From Thalassobius sp. Cn5-15 (GTDB taxonomy: Bacteria > Pseudomonadota > Alphaproteobacteria > Rhodobacterales > Rhodobacteraceae): a stretch of 64,000 nt of DNA. The notes beneath the pieces were generated by a model, which was not told the origin of the DNA, did no database searches, and saw only the letters and a list, made by a program, of their open reading frames with translations. The stretch covers positions 62,001 through 126,000 of the forward strand of contig NZ_JAKRGF010000002.1 in NCBI RefSeq assembly GCF_022347685.1. Reading direction: 5' to 3'. Made by a program: the position numbers and the translations under genes. Shown here piece after piece: positions 1 to 9,475 of this stretch; within the stretch, counting starts at the first letter, position 1, and each line of letters opens with the position of its first letter.

Positions 1-7
1 CGGCAAA

Positions 8-55
8 TTTGCAAAAACTTGGCAGATAGACAGAAGCTAATTGCAAACTTGCGAA
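8..55. promoter_or_regulatory. Candidate ScfR-type operator upstream of the efflux gene
   Basis: A perfect TTTGCAAA lies at 8-15, and two adjoining half-site-like octamers, ATTGCAAA (40-47) and CTTGCGAA (48-55), follow. The same kind of octamers precede the XRE regulator gene at 1443. TTTGCAAA is the known target of short-chain fatty acyl-CoA regulators such as PccR and RamB, and the neighbouring regulator belongs to that family. The role here is inferred from motif and context; no binding data exist. Confidence 0.55.
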
Positions 56-133
56 GCCACTATTCCTTAGCCCCCTCTCCCACCCTAGGTTGACGCACAC
101 CACCACACACGATTCCCCCCTTCAGGACCGCAC

Positions 134-1351
134 ATGACCAGCCAGCCACAGATCAGATTCCTCGACCGCCAGACGCCACCGCATGTGGCGACACTGGTTG
201 TTCTGGCGGGCATGTCAGCCCTGGCGATCAACGTCTTTCTGCCATCCCTGCCCAGCATGGCGCGTTATTTTCAAACCGATTACGCCTTTATCCAGCTGTC
301 AATCGCCCTCTATCTGGGGGTAAATGCCGTGCTGCAACTGTTCATTGGCCCGCTGTCAGATCGCTACGGACGGCGGCCCGTCCTACTTTGGGCAACCGCG
401 CTGTTTGCGCTGGCAACACTGGGCTGCCTCCTCTCTCCAAACGCAGAGGTGTTCATGGTGTTTCGCATGATGCAGGCCGTGATTGCCGCTGCCATCGTGC
501 TAAGCCGCGCGGTGATCCGCGACCTGTACCCACAGGATCAAGCCGCATCAGTCATGGGGTACGTCACAATGGGAATGGCGCTGATCCCGATGCTGGCGCC
601 GGCACTGGGCGGCGCGCTGGACATTCTGTTCGGCTGGAAGGCGTCCTTTATTCTGCTGTTGGTCTGTAGCCTGATGCTGCTGACACTGATTTACCACGAT
701 GTCGGCGAGACCGCGACCAACACCGGCACACCACTGCGCCAGCAGATCCGCGAATATCCGCTAATCCTGACGTCACATCGGTTCTGGTGCTATGCGCTGG
801 CCTCTGCCCTCTCCTCCGGTGCTTTCTTTGCCTACCTGGGCGGTGCCCCATATCTGGGGGCAAACCTGTATCAGATTTCGCCCACCACGCTGGGAATGTG
901 GATGGCAACACCTGGCCTTGGTTATTTCTTTGGCAACTATATCACTGGCCGCTTTGCCGCGCGTTTTGGGGTGAACACTATGGTCCTATGGGGCACGCTA
1001 ATGGCCACCTTTGGCACCACAGCGGCCTATCTGATAAGCCTTGCGGGCTTCACCGCGCCGCTGAATTTCTTTGGCGCCATGGTCTTGGTTGGGCTCGGCA
1101 ACGGGCTGGCACTGCCGAATGCGGCCGCAGGCATGCTGTCCGTGCGCCCGCAGCTGGCAGGCACCGCTGCCGGACTGGGCAGCACGCTGCTGATCGGCGG
1201 CGGCGCCGCGCTGTCGGCCTATAGCGGCGGCTTGGTACAGGGGGCGCGCAGTGATCTACCGCTTATTGCGCTGATGGCACTGTCCTCCGCCCTATCTGTG
1301 CTGTGCATCCTCTATGTGATGCGCCGCGACCGGCAATTGGCAGCCGCCTGA
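134..1351 (+). CDS. MFS multidrug efflux transporter, Bcr/CflA family
   Basis: A 405-residue inner-membrane protein with about twelve hydrophobic segments. The loop after the second segment carries GPLSDRYGRRPV, the classical MFS motif A (G-x-x-x-D-R-x-G-R-R), and the N-terminal NVFLPSLPSMARYF is typical of the Bcr/CflA drug:H+ antiporters. Family members export chloramphenicol, bicyclomycin or other small molecules by proton antiport; the actual substrate cannot be read from the sequence. The start at 134 has AGGA about ten bases upstream. TTTGCAAA-type sites 80-120 bp upstream suggest control by the ScfR-type regulator encoded immediately downstream. Confidence 0.9.
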   Translation: MTSQPQIRFLDRQTPPHVATLVVLAGMSALAINVFLPSLPSMARYFQTDYAFIQLSIALYLGVNAVLQLFIGPLSDRYGRRPVLLWATALFALATLGCLLSPNAEVFMVFRMMQAVIAAAIVLSRAVIRDLYPQDQAASVMGYVTMGMALIPMLAPALGGALDILFGWKASFILLLVCSLMLLTLIYHDVGETATNTGTPLRQQIREYPLILTSHRFWCYALASALSSGAFFAYLGGAPYLGANLYQISPTTLGMWMATPGLGYFFGNYITGRFAARFGVNTMVLWGTLMATFGTTAAYLISLAGFTAPLNFFGAMVLVGLGNGLALPNAAAGMLSVRPQLAGTAAGLGSTLLIGGGAALSAYSGGLVQGARSDLPLIALMALSSALSVLCILYVMRRDRQLAAA

Positions 1352-1387
1352 TATTGGCTTGATCGCGCCCCCTCTTGCCTCGGTGGG

Positions 1388-1425
1388 TTTGCAAAACTAC
1401 GATACTGCAAAAGCAAACTTGTAAA
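1388..1425. promoter_or_regulatory. Candidate autoregulatory ScfR-type operator
   Basis: TTTGCAAA at 1388-1395, ACTGCAAA at 1404-1411 and CTTGTAAA at 1418-1425 lie just before the XRE regulator start at 1443. They match the octamer recognised by PccR/RamB-type regulators and resemble the sites at 8-55. This arrangement suggests that the regulator represses or activates its own gene. Inference from motif only. Confidence 0.6.
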
Positions 1426-1442
1426 CCCCCGAGGCGTACGCA

Positions 1443-2840
1443 ATGGCCACTCAGAAACTCTACGCGGGTGCGAAACTGCGCGAAACACGCCAGCGGCTTG
1501 GCCTGACACAGAAAGAGTTTGCCACCAAACTGGGTGTCTCCCTGCCCTATCTGAACCAGATGGAAAACAACAACCGTCCGGTGTCGACCACGGTTGTACT
1601 AGCCTTGGCGCAGGAATTCGGGTTTGACGTCACTGAACTCAGCACCGGCGACAGCGAACGGATGGTCAGCGACATGCGCGAGGCATTGGCCGACCCGCTG
1701 TTTGCTGACGCAATGCCGCCGCTGGCCGATCTGCGCCTGACTGCCTCAAACGCACCAGCGCTGGCGCGGGCCTTTCTGGACCTGCACCGCGCCTACCGCC
1801 AGACCCATGAACGCCTTGCCTCATTGGATGAGGCACTGGGGCGCGAGGATCGCGGCAGTCAGCAAAGCCCATGGGAAGAAGTGCGCGACTTCTTCCATTA
1901 CTGTGACAACTATATTGACGCTGTCGACCGCGCGGCGGAACACTTCTCTCATGCGGCGGGCCCCGGCGGCATTCGCCTGCATGCGCTGAAATCGTTGAAA
2001 TCTGCCGGACTGAAGGTCAATTTCAACGACAGCGCACCGGTGCGCCACTATGATCCCGATAGCCGCACACTGACCATGTCCAGCCGCACCGCGCCGGAAA
2101 CCCAGACCTTTCAGCTGCTGCTGCAAATCGCCCTACTGCACCAAAACAAACTGCTGGAAGCGACGCTGGATCTGGCACGTTTCCAGTCGGAGGAGGCGCG
2201 CTCCATCGCCAAAATCGGTCTGGCCAACTACTTCGCCGGTGCCGCGCTGATGCCCTATGCCGATTTTCTGGCCGAAGCGCAGGCGACACGTCACGATCTG
2301 GAACTGCTTTCGCACCGTTTCGGCGCATCGATCGAACAGATCGCGCATCGACTGTCGACCCTGCAGCGTCCGGGGGCTAAGGGCATCCCGTTCTTCTTTG
2401 TGCGGGTGGATCAGGCAGGCACGATCACCAAACGCCATTCAGCCACACGGCTGCAATTTGCCCGTTTCGGCGGCGCCTGCCCACTGTGGAACGTGCACCG
2501 CGCGTTTGAAACGCCGGGCCGCTTCCTACGCCAATTGGCAGAAACACCGGACGGGGTGCGCTACATCAGCCTGGCACGGGATGTATCAAAATGGGGCGGC
2601 AGTTTCGGCGCACCGGTACGGCGGTATGCGATTTCACTGGGCTGCGAGATCCGCCATGCGGATGAGTTGGTTTATGCTGACGGCCTCGACCTCAATAACC
2701 CACATGTTTACGAACCGATCGGCATTTCCTGCCGAATCTGCGAGCGCCAAAATTGCCATCAACGGGCCGTTCCTCCGTTGGAAAGACGCCTTACTGTGAA
2801 CAACAACCGGCGCGAAGTCCTGCCCTACGACGTCGGCTGA
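1443..2840 (+). CDS. XRE-family ScfR-type regulator (DUF2083)
   Basis: A 465-residue regulator. Residues 8-65 form an XRE helix-turn-helix (LRETRQRLGLTQKEFATKLG). The middle resembles the ImmA/IrrE-like region but lacks an intact HExxH (the equivalent region reads LLLQIALLHQ), so it probably senses rather than cleaves. The C-terminal part is DUF2083-like and contains CRICERQNC, with Cys430, Cys433 and Cys438. Family members (PccR, RamB, the MccR group) bind short-chain acyl-CoAs and control propionate or acetate assimilation genes through TTTGCAAA sites. Here the adjacent gene is an efflux pump, not a metabolic gene, which is unusual. The effector is unknown. Confidence 0.85.
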   Translation: MATQKLYAGAKLRETRQRLGLTQKEFATKLGVSLPYLNQMENNNRPVSTTVVLALAQEFGFDVTELSTGDSERMVSDMREALADPLFADAMPPLADLRLTASNAPALARAFLDLHRAYRQTHERLASLDEALGREDRGSQQSPWEEVRDFFHYCDNYIDAVDRAAEHFSHAAGPGGIRLHALKSLKSAGLKVNFNDSAPVRHYDPDSRTLTMSSRTAPETQTFQLLLQIALLHQNKLLEATLDLARFQSEEARSIAKIGLANYFAGAALMPYADFLAEAQATRHDLELLSHRFGASIEQIAHRLSTLQRPGAKGIPFFFVRVDQAGTITKRHSATRLQFARFGGACPLWNVHRAFETPGRFLRQLAETPDGVRYISLARDVSKWGGSFGAPVRRYAISLGCEIRHADELVYADGLDLNNPHVYEPIGISCRICERQNCHQRAVPPLERRLTVNNNRREVLPYDVG

Positions 2841-3178
2841 ACGCCGTTATCTGTGCCCTTTCCGCCCAACCTCAGAGACGGAGGCAAAACCTTAAGAGCA
2901 CAGCCGATCACACACACCTCAATTCCGCGCGTGGCGCGCAGACATTACGGCCTTTGAGATCCGCATGTGAGCTGCGCGTGACAAAATGTGTGAATTTTTA
3001 TATAATTTTATCAAATAGTTACTCTTCAAATCCCAGTTTCCATTTTAGATCACTGGCATCGGCACACAAATTCTTTGGACCTTGTGAAATGACAAAATGG
3101 CGGCCCCGTGGTGGTTTAGGCCCATCGAAGAAAGTCACCACACGGCCCCACCGCCCTTATCACATCAAAGGTTCAAAT
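2841..3178. other. Intergenic region with AT-rich segment before OMP gene
   Basis: 338 bp without a convincing gene. The stretch around 2985-3045 is strikingly AT-rich compared with the rest of the window and probably holds the promoter of the outer-membrane protein gene. An in-frame open stretch from 2753 runs into that gene but overlaps the upstream regulator and lacks a plausible start, so it is not taken as coding. AAAGG just before 3179 serves as ribosome binding site. Confidence 0.5.
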
Positions 3179-3859
3179 ATGTTAAAACGCACCCTCCTTG
3201 GCGCCACGCTGATCGCATCCGCTACCGTCGCCGCCCCCGCATTTGCCCAAGACTGGTATGCCTCAGGCTTCGTCGGATATTCTTACGCAGACGACCTGGA
3301 CTTCTCCGGCCGCATCGGCGGCAACCGTCAGACCGTTGAAACCGATCTGGACGAAAACGCCAGCTACGGTATCGCCATCGGCCGTGAAATCGGCCCGCTG
3401 GGCAGCAGCGCAACCCTGCGCGGTGAAATCGAACTGTCCTACCGCAGCAACGACGTTGACGCTGTAGACTTCTCTGGAAACGGCGCTGGCAACGAGGCCA
3501 ACCCGGCTGGCGACATCTCCTCCACCTTCCTGCTGGCAAACGCCATTGTCGATTTTGACATTGGCAGCGCCTTCACCCCCTACCTGGGTGCCGGTATTGG
3601 TGTTGGTTTTATCGATCAGGACGTGGTTTACGGTGCAAATAATAACGTCACCATCCGGGGCGAAGATGAGGTGTTCACCACCCAGCTGATCGCAGGTGCC
3701 TCCTATGACGTGAGCGAGTCGACCGCCATCTTCGGTGACGTCCGCTATGCCCGCAGCTACGACGTCAACGGCACCCGCACGTCGCCCGCTGGCGTGGCCC
3801 GCGTGTCAGACGATTTGTCCAGCACCTCGGTGAACTTCGGCGTACGTTTCAAATTCTGA
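3179..3859 (+). CDS. Outer membrane beta-barrel protein, OmpA/Opa-like porin family
   Basis: 226 residues from ATG 3179, chosen because a clean signal peptide begins there (MLKRTLLGATLIASATVAAP, cleavage after AFA before QDWY). The mature protein has alternating hydrophobic strands such as YASGFVGYSYADD, LRGEIELSYRS, FTPYLGAGIGVGF, TAIFGDVRYARS and ends VNFGVRFKF, with a C-terminal phenylalanine as in proteins inserted by the Bam complex. This is an eight-strand type barrel of the OmpW/Opacity-like group. The role may be structural or adhesive; no pore specificity can be deduced. Confidence 0.85.
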   Translation: MLKRTLLGATLIASATVAAPAFAQDWYASGFVGYSYADDLDFSGRIGGNRQTVETDLDENASYGIAIGREIGPLGSSATLRGEIELSYRSNDVDAVDFSGNGAGNEANPAGDISSTFLLANAIVDFDIGSAFTPYLGAGIGVGFIDQDVVYGANNNVTIRGEDEVFTTQLIAGASYDVSESTAIFGDVRYARSYDVNGTRTSPAGVARVSDDLSSTSVNFGVRFKF

Positions 3860-3991
3860 TCCAACACGCCTTCAGATCCGGGTCGTGACGCATCCCTACT
3901 GCCAGTCACGGCCCTGACGTTTGGTAACGAGTTCCCTCAAATATCCAACTGTTGTTTCCAGCCACTTACCGGCCAAGGCTGCAAACAATTA

Positions 3992-4032
3992 GGCCCGCCC
4001 CCAAGCTGTCCCCTGGGTGGCGGGCCCTTTTT
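3992..4032 (+). terminator. Rho-independent terminator after OMP gene
   Basis: GGCCCGCC at 3992-3999 pairs with GGCGGGCC at 4019-4026 and is followed by CTTTTTT. It lies about 130 bp downstream of the barrel protein gene and is oriented for it. Confidence 0.85.
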
Positions 4033-4075
4033 ATGACCGACCCCAAGGTCGGCTCCAAACCTGATCACCTCAGGC

Positions 4076-4315
4076 TTAGTTGGCTTTCAGGTAAGCGTAG
4101 ATTTCATCCTTCAGTGCGCCACGACGCTTGCGCAGGTCCACTTCGGCCAGTTCTTCGCGCGGTGCCACATTGGTTTCGGCGCCATGCACCTTACGGTTCA
4201 GTTCGTGATACTCCTCTGCCATTTTGGCAAAATGGGCATCCGAAACCTTCAGGGCGGACATTTTTTCGACGAATTCCGGGAACTCTTCGGCCAGCTCATG
4301 AGGGGTGTTCGACAT
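4076..4315 (-). CDS. YdcH family protein (DUF465)
   Basis: 79 residues. The sequence from HELAEEFPEF through LKVSDAHFAKMAEEYHELNRKVH and KDEIYAYLK matches the short helical DUF465/YdcH family. The family is widespread in proteobacteria and has no agreed function; members form a helical hairpin rich in charged residues. A strong AAGGAG site lies upstream of the ATG at 4315. It stands alone, convergent with the OMP gene. Confidence 0.85.
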   Translation of the reverse strand: MSNTPHELAEEFPEFVEKMSALKVSDAHFAKMAEEYHELNRKVHGAETNVAPREELAEVDLRKRRGALKDEIYAYLKAN

Positions 4316-4578
4316 CAGCGCATCTCCTTTTTCCTTGCGTTTGAGTGCAGGTTAACCCTGAGACTCAGCCCTCACTTTGACGCGGATCAACTTGTGCCGC
4401 TCAATGCAAAAAACCTGCATAACTTTGTGGGGCATGATCGGCGACGCCCACCCCGATCCCACGGCATCCCCCCCGACTGGTGAGTTTTGTGCAGAATTAT
4501 GTATAGTGGCCCTATTCAATCCGTTCATGATCCTTTCTTTTCGCCGTTTCTGCACCACAGATTTTTGGGAGTCCCACC

Positions 4579-5361
4579 ATGATCACCCCTCTGCGCCTCT
4601 TGTCACTGCTGGCCATCCTCAGCCTCAGCGGCTGTTTCAAATCAGGCCAAACCATTCCAATCAACCTTGATTTTTCCCATACGAATTATGGCTTTATCAA
4701 TTCCGGCGGTTACAAGGCTGGCAGTCTGTTCCTGTGGGATCAGGACCAGAACACCCTCAGCTATCTTGGCGATGTGCCCGGTTTCGATGTGCCAGATCAT
4801 CCACGTGACAAAACGTCAGATGCCGCCAGCTATAGCGGCGGGGTGGATCTGGGCGGAGAGTTTGGCAATCCGGCCATCAAACTGCATGCAGATGCGCTGA
4901 TTCGGTCGCGTTCCAGCTTTGAGATCGCCTATCCAAACCGCGTCAGCTACAATCGGGTCTATACGCGCCTGTCTGACTATCTGACCCCAGACATCAAAGA
5001 GGGAGGCGCATTGCTGGATGAATGGGGATTTGCCGAGGCGGTGAACAACCCCACCCAGTATTACGTGCTGGTGCGCGACGTGACATATGGCGATGGCATC
5101 ACCCTGCTGGTGGATGGCGACACCAAGGTCGGGGGTGGCTTTCGCGTCCCTCTCAAAGGTTTTGATGTCGCGATTGAACTACAGGGCCGCGGTTTGCAGG
5201 CCATTCAAGGAGAAAACACCGAAGTGGCCTTTGCGGTCTATGTGATGCGTCCCTACTGGAAAGACAGCGGCGGCAGCCAGAACCCCGCCTTTCGCGTGCG
5301 CCGGGGCATCGACATCTCCGACTTGCCTGCCCTGCTGCGCAAAGTGGGTCAAAGCAGCTGA
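4579..5361 (+). CDS. Predicted lipoprotein of unknown function
   Basis: 260 residues. The N-terminus (LLSLLAILSLSGCFKSG) is a type II signal peptide with lipobox LSGC, the lipidated cysteine being residue 19, so the protein is probably anchored in the outer membrane facing the periplasm. The rest is soluble, rich in aromatic and glycine residues, with no motif I recognise. It stands alone between the YdcH gene and the choline operon. A 263-bp leader (4316-4578) separates it from YdcH and presumably holds both promoters. Function not assigned. Confidence 0.7.
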   Translation: MITPLRLLSLLAILSLSGCFKSGQTIPINLDFSHTNYGFINSGGYKAGSLFLWDQDQNTLSYLGDVPGFDVPDHPRDKTSDAASYSGGVDLGGEFGNPAIKLHADALIRSRSSFEIAYPNRVSYNRVYTRLSDYLTPDIKEGGALLDEWGFAEAVNNPTQYYVLVRDVTYGDGITLLVDGDTKVGGGFRVPLKGFDVAIELQGRGLQAIQGENTEVAFAVYVMRPYWKDSGGSQNPAFRVRRGIDISDLPALLRKVGQSS

Positions 5362-5390
5362 TACCACCCGCACACAGCTCCACGTAATCA

Positions 5391-5420
5391 CGGCGCGCAG
5401 AGGGGATCTGCGCGCCGTAT
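5391..5420 (+). terminator. Hairpin between convergent lipoprotein and betA genes
   Basis: CGGCGCGCAG (5391-5400) pairs with CTGCGCGCCG (5408-5417) across a 7-base loop, followed by TATGTTT. It lies in the 92-bp gap between two convergent genes and could end transcription from the left; the T-run is weak. Confidence 0.6.
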
Positions 5421-5453
5421 GTTTAACGATATCGATGCACCTCGGGCGATGCG

Positions 5454-7112
5454 TTACCGCTGCGCGGTTTGCCAGGTCGGGCTGATCCACGGCTGTGCAT
5501 TGTCAGACGCCAGACGCGGACGCCCCAGCAGGCTGTCAGATACCTTTTCGCCCACCATAATCGACGGCGCGTTGAGGTTGCCGTTGGTAATGCGTGGAAA
5601 GATCGAGCTGTCCGCCACCCGCAGGCCATCAACGCCGATCACCCGCGCATCGGGATCCACCACTGCCAGCGGATCATCGGCGCGCCCCATGCGACAGGTG
5701 CCACAGGGGTGATAGGCGCTTTCTGCGTGCTCGCGGATGAAACCATCCAGTTCATCGTCTGTGACCAGATCCTTGCCCGGCTGGATCTCATGCTTGACGT
5801 AGGGCTTGAACGCCTCCTGACCGAAGATCTCACGGGTCAGGCGCAGGGCCTGGCGGAACTCCACCCAATCGCTTTCTTCACTCATGTAATTGAAACGGAT
5901 CACCGGCGCGGCGTTTGGATCGCTGGAGCGCAGGGTCACATTTCCACGACTTTCGGACCGCATCGGGCCGACGTGGGCCTGGAACCCATGACCCTCTGCC
6001 GCCGCTTTACCGTCATAGCGCACTGCCAACGGCAGGAAGTGATATTGGATATCGGGATAATCAATGCCCGCACGTGACCGAATGAAAGCCGCGCTTTCAA
6101 ACTGGTTCGACGCACCAAGGCCGGTTTTGGTGAACAGCCACTGCGCCCCCAACAGGCCTTTGCAGATCAGGTTCCAGTATTTGTAAAGCGTCACCGGCTG
6201 ACTGGCCGCCATCTGGAAATAGACCTCAAGGTGGTCTTGCAGGTTGGCGCCGACACCGGGGCGATCTGCCACAACGTCGATGCCATGGTCCGCCAGATGC
6301 GCCGCCGAACCGATGCCCGACAGCATCAACAGCTTGGGCGAATTCAGCGACGAAGCCGCCAGAACCACCTCACGGCGGGCGCGGATCACCTCTGTTTTGC
6401 CGCCGCGCTTGATCTCGACCCCTGTGGCACGCTGCTCTTCGATCACCACCTTACAGGCCAGACCGCGCACAAGCGTGCAGTTTTCACGCTTCAAAGCTGG
6501 CTTCAGGTAGGCATTTGCTGCAGACCAGCGGCGGCCTTTGTATACCGTCTGCTCCATCGGGCCGAAGCCCTCTTGCTGCTCACCGTTATAATCATCTGTC
6601 ACCGGATAGCCCGCCTGACGCCCCGCCTCAACAAAGGCGGCGTGCAGCGGGTTGTTACGTGGCCCACGGGTTACATGCAGCGGGCCATCCTTGCCGCGCC
6701 AGTCAGGATTTCCGCCATGGCCCCCATCGTGCCAGGTTTCCATCCGTTTGTAATAGGGCAACACGTCCGCATAGCCCCAGCCGTCCGCGCCCTGATCGCG
6801 CCAGTAGTCGAAATCATGGGCGTGACCGCGCACATAGACCATTCCGTTGATCGACGACGATCCGCCAATCACTTTACCGCGCGGGCAAACCAATTCCCGA
6901 TTACCCAGATGAGGTTCCGGTTCCGACATATAGCCCCAGTCATACATCGACATGTTCATCGGGTAACTCAGCGCCGCAGGCATCTGGATGAACGGACCCG
7001 CATCACTGCCACCGTGTTCGATCACAATAACGGATGCCCCCGCCTCACTCAGCCGGTAGGCCATAGCGCAACCGGCAGAACCTGCACCTACGATTACAAA
7101 ATCCGCTTCCAT
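5454..7112 (-). CDS. betA: Choline dehydrogenase
   Basis: 552 residues, the usual BetA length. It oxidises choline to betaine aldehyde with FAD at the membrane, the first step of glycine betaine synthesis for osmoprotection or catabolism. The N-terminal [21 protein letters not shown] is the Rossmann FAD-binding motif and the GMC signature region [22 protein letters not shown] follows. The C-terminal HPCGTCRMG and the NPNAPSI-type motif (here [14 protein letters not shown]) carry the GMC catalytic region. It is the last gene of betI-betB-betA; a 143-bp gap with a hairpin separates it from betB. Confidence 0.96.
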   Translation of the reverse strand: MEADFVIVGAGSAGCAMAYRLSEAGASVIVIEHGGSDAGPFIQMPAALSYPMNMSMYDWGYMSEPEPHLGNRELVCPRGKVIGGSSSINGMVYVRGHAHDFDYWRDQGADGWGYADVLPYYKRMETWHDGGHGGNPDWRGKDGPLHVTRGPRNNPLHAAFVEAGRQAGYPVTDDYNGEQQEGFGPMEQTVYKGRRWSAANAYLKPALKRENCTLVRGLACKVVIEEQRATGVEIKRGGKTEVIRARREVVLAASSLNSPKLLMLSGIGSAAHLADHGIDVVADRPGVGANLQDHLEVYFQMAASQPVTLYKYWNLICKGLLGAQWLFTKTGLGASNQFESAAFIRSRAGIDYPDIQYHFLPLAVRYDGKAAAEGHGFQAHVGPMRSESRGNVTLRSSDPNAAPVIRFNYMSEESDWVEFRQALRLTREIFGQEAFKPYVKHEIQPGKDLVTDDELDGFIREHAESAYHPCGTCRMGRADDPLAVVDPDARVIGVDGLRVADSSIFPRITNGNLNAPSIMVGEKVSDSLLGRPRLASDNAQPWISPTWQTAQR

Positions 7113-7176
7113 TCTTCATACTCCAGAAACAGATGGATGCCGCACTTTCCCTGTCCCGATGCGCCAAACGATCCGT

Positions 7177-7231
7177 AAGGATCCCCCGGCGCATCGGGGT
7201 GGGTGGGTGGGCGATGAGCCGGGGGATCCTT
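7177..7231 (-). repeat. 14-bp perfect inverted repeat between betB and betA
   Basis: AAGGATCCCCCGGC (7177-7190) is exactly complementary to GCCGGGGGATCCTT (7218-7231), with a 27-base G-rich loop. In the betB-betA transcript it would form a stable stem. There is no T-run, so mRNA processing, stabilisation or partial attenuation is likelier than full termination. Confidence 0.75.
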
Positions 7232-7255
7232 GTCACCCGGCCCGCGATAAAGGGA

Positions 7256-8716
7256 TCAGAACGCTGCTTCGCAGGCGTCCAGACGCACAAAGACCGACTT
7301 CAACTCGCTATAGTGATTGATCGCGGTTTTTGCGTTTTCGCGACCCACACCGGACATTTTTGACCCACCAAACGGCACCTCTACCGGCGCGTCGTTGTAG
7401 GTGTTGATGTAGCAGGTGCCCGCCTCGAACCCTGCGACCACACGGTGCGCGCGGGTCAGATCAGAGGTGAAAACGCCAGCGGCCAGACCAAATTCCGTGT
7501 CATTGGCGCGCGCCAGCACCTCTGCCTCATCCTCGAAATCCAGAACGCACATCACGGGGCCAAAGATCTCTTCGCGCGCGATCACCATATCGTCGCTGAC
7601 ATCAGCAAAGATCGCCGGTTCGATCCAATACCCATCCTGATCCAGACGCGTACCGCCGCTGACCAGACGCGCGCCCTCTTCCAGCCCTTTGGCCACGTAA
7701 CGCTCGACGATGGAAATCTGATTTTCCGACACCATCGGGCCAAAGTTCACGCTTTCATCCATCGGATCGCCCATTTTGGCCCCCTTCAGGCGTTCACTCA
7801 GTCGGGTGAGGAAGGCCTCTTTAATGCCCTTTTGCACAAACACCCGCGTGCCGTTGGAACAGATCTGACCGGAGGAATAGAAATTGCCGTTGATCGCACC
7901 GCTGACGGCGCTCTCCAGATCGGCGTCATCGAAAATCACCAGCGGGGATTTGCCGCCCAGTTCCATCGTCACGTGTTTCATGCCCTCGGCCGCCGCCGCA
8001 TAGACCTTGCGCCCTGTTGGCACAGACCCGGTCAGTGATACCTTGTTCACGCGCGGATCAGTGACCAGCGGGCCGCCGACCTTACCGGTGCCCTGAACCA
8101 CATTGTAAAGACCGGCGGGCAGGCCTGCCTCTACCAGAATTTCGGCAACCTTCAGGGCCGACAGCGGTGTCGTTTCAGACGGCTTGAAGATCATTGCGTT
8201 GCCACAGGCCAGCGCTGGTGCGCCTTTCCAGCAGGCGATCTGCGTCGGATAGTTCCAGGCGCCAATTCCGACGCAAAGGCCCAGTGCCTCGCGGCTGGTG
8301 TATGCGAAATTACCATCTCCCAGCGCAATGTGCTCACCGGTCAAGCTGCCCGCCAGACCACCAAAGTATTCCAGCGCATCCGCACCCGACGTTGCATCAG
8401 CCACCAGCGTTTCCTGCAAAGGCTTGCCGGTGTCGTGGGTTTCCAGAACCGACAGATCGTGGTTGCGTTCACGCATAATATCCGCCGCGCGGCGCAGGAT
8501 ACGGCCCCGTTCGGTGCCGGACATCGCGGCCCATGCCTGCTGCGCGGCCAGTGCAGATGTGATCGCCTCTTCGATCACCGCCTCGGTCGCCTCATGTAGT
8601 TTGGCGATCACCTTGCCGGTCGCCGGATAGATCACGTCAAACGCGGTGCCAGCGGTATCTTCGACGTAGCGGCCATTGACGAAATGGCTGGCAAGAGGCT
8701 GGAAATCATATGTCAT
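7256..8716 (-). CDS. betB: Betaine aldehyde dehydrogenase
   Basis: 486 residues. It oxidises betaine aldehyde to glycine betaine with NAD(P)+, the second step after BetA. ALDH family hallmarks are present: [10 protein letters not shown] with the general-base glutamate, and [14 protein letters not shown] with the catalytic cysteine. [11 protein letters not shown] and the C-terminal [15 protein letters not shown] are typical of BetB. It follows betI by 75 bp and is likely transcribed with it. Confidence 0.96.
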   Translation of the reverse strand: MTYDFQPLASHFVNGRYVEDTAGTAFDVIYPATGKVIAKLHEATEAVIEEAITSALAAQQAWAAMSGTERGRILRRAADIMRERNHDLSVLETHDTGKPLQETLVADATSGADALEYFGGLAGSLTGEHIALGDGNFAYTSREALGLCVGIGAWNYPTQIACWKGAPALACGNAMIFKPSETTPLSALKVAEILVEAGLPAGLYNVVQGTGKVGGPLVTDPRVNKVSLTGSVPTGRKVYAAAAEGMKHVTMELGGKSPLVIFDDADLESAVSGAINGNFYSSGQICSNGTRVFVQKGIKEAFLTRLSERLKGAKMGDPMDESVNFGPMVSENQISIVERYVAKGLEEGARLVSGGTRLDQDGYWIEPAIFADVSDDMVIAREEIFGPVMCVLDFEDEAEVLARANDTEFGLAAGVFTSDLTRAHRVVAGFEAGTCYINTYNDAPVEVPFGGSKMSGVGRENAKTAINHYSELKSVFVRLDACEAAF

Positions 8717-8791
8717 TTTGCAGTGCTTTCAGTACGGAAGGAGTGTTTTCTGGTGATTTTTCAGGGCCCAAGCCACCCACAGGAAAGGAGG

Positions 8792-9379
8792 CTAGCCAGA
8801 CGGACCGCGATCTATTTCCAGACCGACGTAGCCCATGATCAGCGCAAAGGCGCTTTCGCTGGAGGCCGGTTCATAGCCCAGCGACTGTTCCAGATAGATG
8901 CCATCAATCAGCGCGGCGATCCGTGCTGCCACCGCTGGTGCACGATCGCCCACAACAGGGCGCAGCGCGTGACCAAGGGTGCGGCGCAGGCGCAGCTGGT
9001 AAACGTTCAGCAGGCGCTTCGCCTCCTCTGACGTTTGGGCAAGAACGTAGAAATTCAGCCATGCCGCCACCACATCCTGACGGAAGTTCATATGACTAAA
9101 GCTGGATTTTACCACCGCCTCAACCCGTTCACGCGGGGTATTGGCCATCCCCAAGGCACCACGCACCTCAGCCGAATAAACCGCCAGCGTATGGCGCATT
9201 GCCGCCAAGAATATCTGCTCTTTCCCACCGAAATAGTGATGCGCCAAAGCCGAAGACATCCCCGCCCTCTTGGCGATCTGGCTGACGGTCACGTCCAGCG
9301 TACCGGATTCCCCGATCTCAGCGATCGCCGCTTTCACCAGTGCTGCGCGGCGTATAGGCTCCATCCCTAGCTTTGGCAT
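8792..9379 (-). CDS. betI: Choline-responsive TetR-family repressor
   Basis: 195 residues from the ATG at 9379; a longer frame opens at 9418 but MPKLGMEPIRR is the conserved BetI N-terminus and has GAGAAA in front. The TetR helix-turn-helix is VSQIAKRAGMSSALAHHYFGGKEQIF. BetI represses choline uptake and oxidation genes and is released by choline. It is divergent from choX, and the palindrome at 9437-9450 between them is its likely operator, able to control both directions. Confidence 0.92.
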   Translation of the reverse strand: MPKLGMEPIRRAALVKAAIAEIGESGTLDVTVSQIAKRAGMSSALAHHYFGGKEQIFLAAMRHTLAVYSAEVRGALGMANTPRERVEAVVKSSFSHMNFRQDVVAAWLNFYVLAQTSEEAKRLLNVYQLRLRRTLGHALRPVVGDRAPAVAARIAALIDGIYLEQSLGYEPASSESAFALIMGYVGLEIDRGPSG

Positions 9380-9436
9380 CAGTTTCTCGTCTGTGTCGTA
9401 GAAAATTACTTGCCTCATTAAGCTAATTTGTTTTTT

Positions 9437-9450
9437 ATTGACTCGTCAAT
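9437..9450. promoter_or_regulatory. BetI-type operator between betI and choX
   Basis: ATTGAC (9437-9442), two bases, then GTCAAT (9445-9450) form an inverted repeat resembling known BetI boxes, which are built on ATTGA/TCAAT arms. It lies 26 bp before the choX start and 58 bp before the betI start, where a repressor would block both promoters. Role inferred. Confidence 0.7.
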
Positions 9451-9475
9451 CAAGAAAAAGAACAGGGAGGTCGCA

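Noticed and set aside
3015-3045. TTCAAATCC resembling a tRNA T-loop
   Set aside because: No acceptor, D or anticodon stems could be folded around it and the surrounding DNA is AT-rich promoter-like sequence.
2753-3178. N-terminal extension giving a 368-residue version of the outer membrane protein
   Set aside because: The extension overlaps the ScfR-type gene, lacks a start with ribosome binding site, and would bury the clear signal peptide that begins at 3179.
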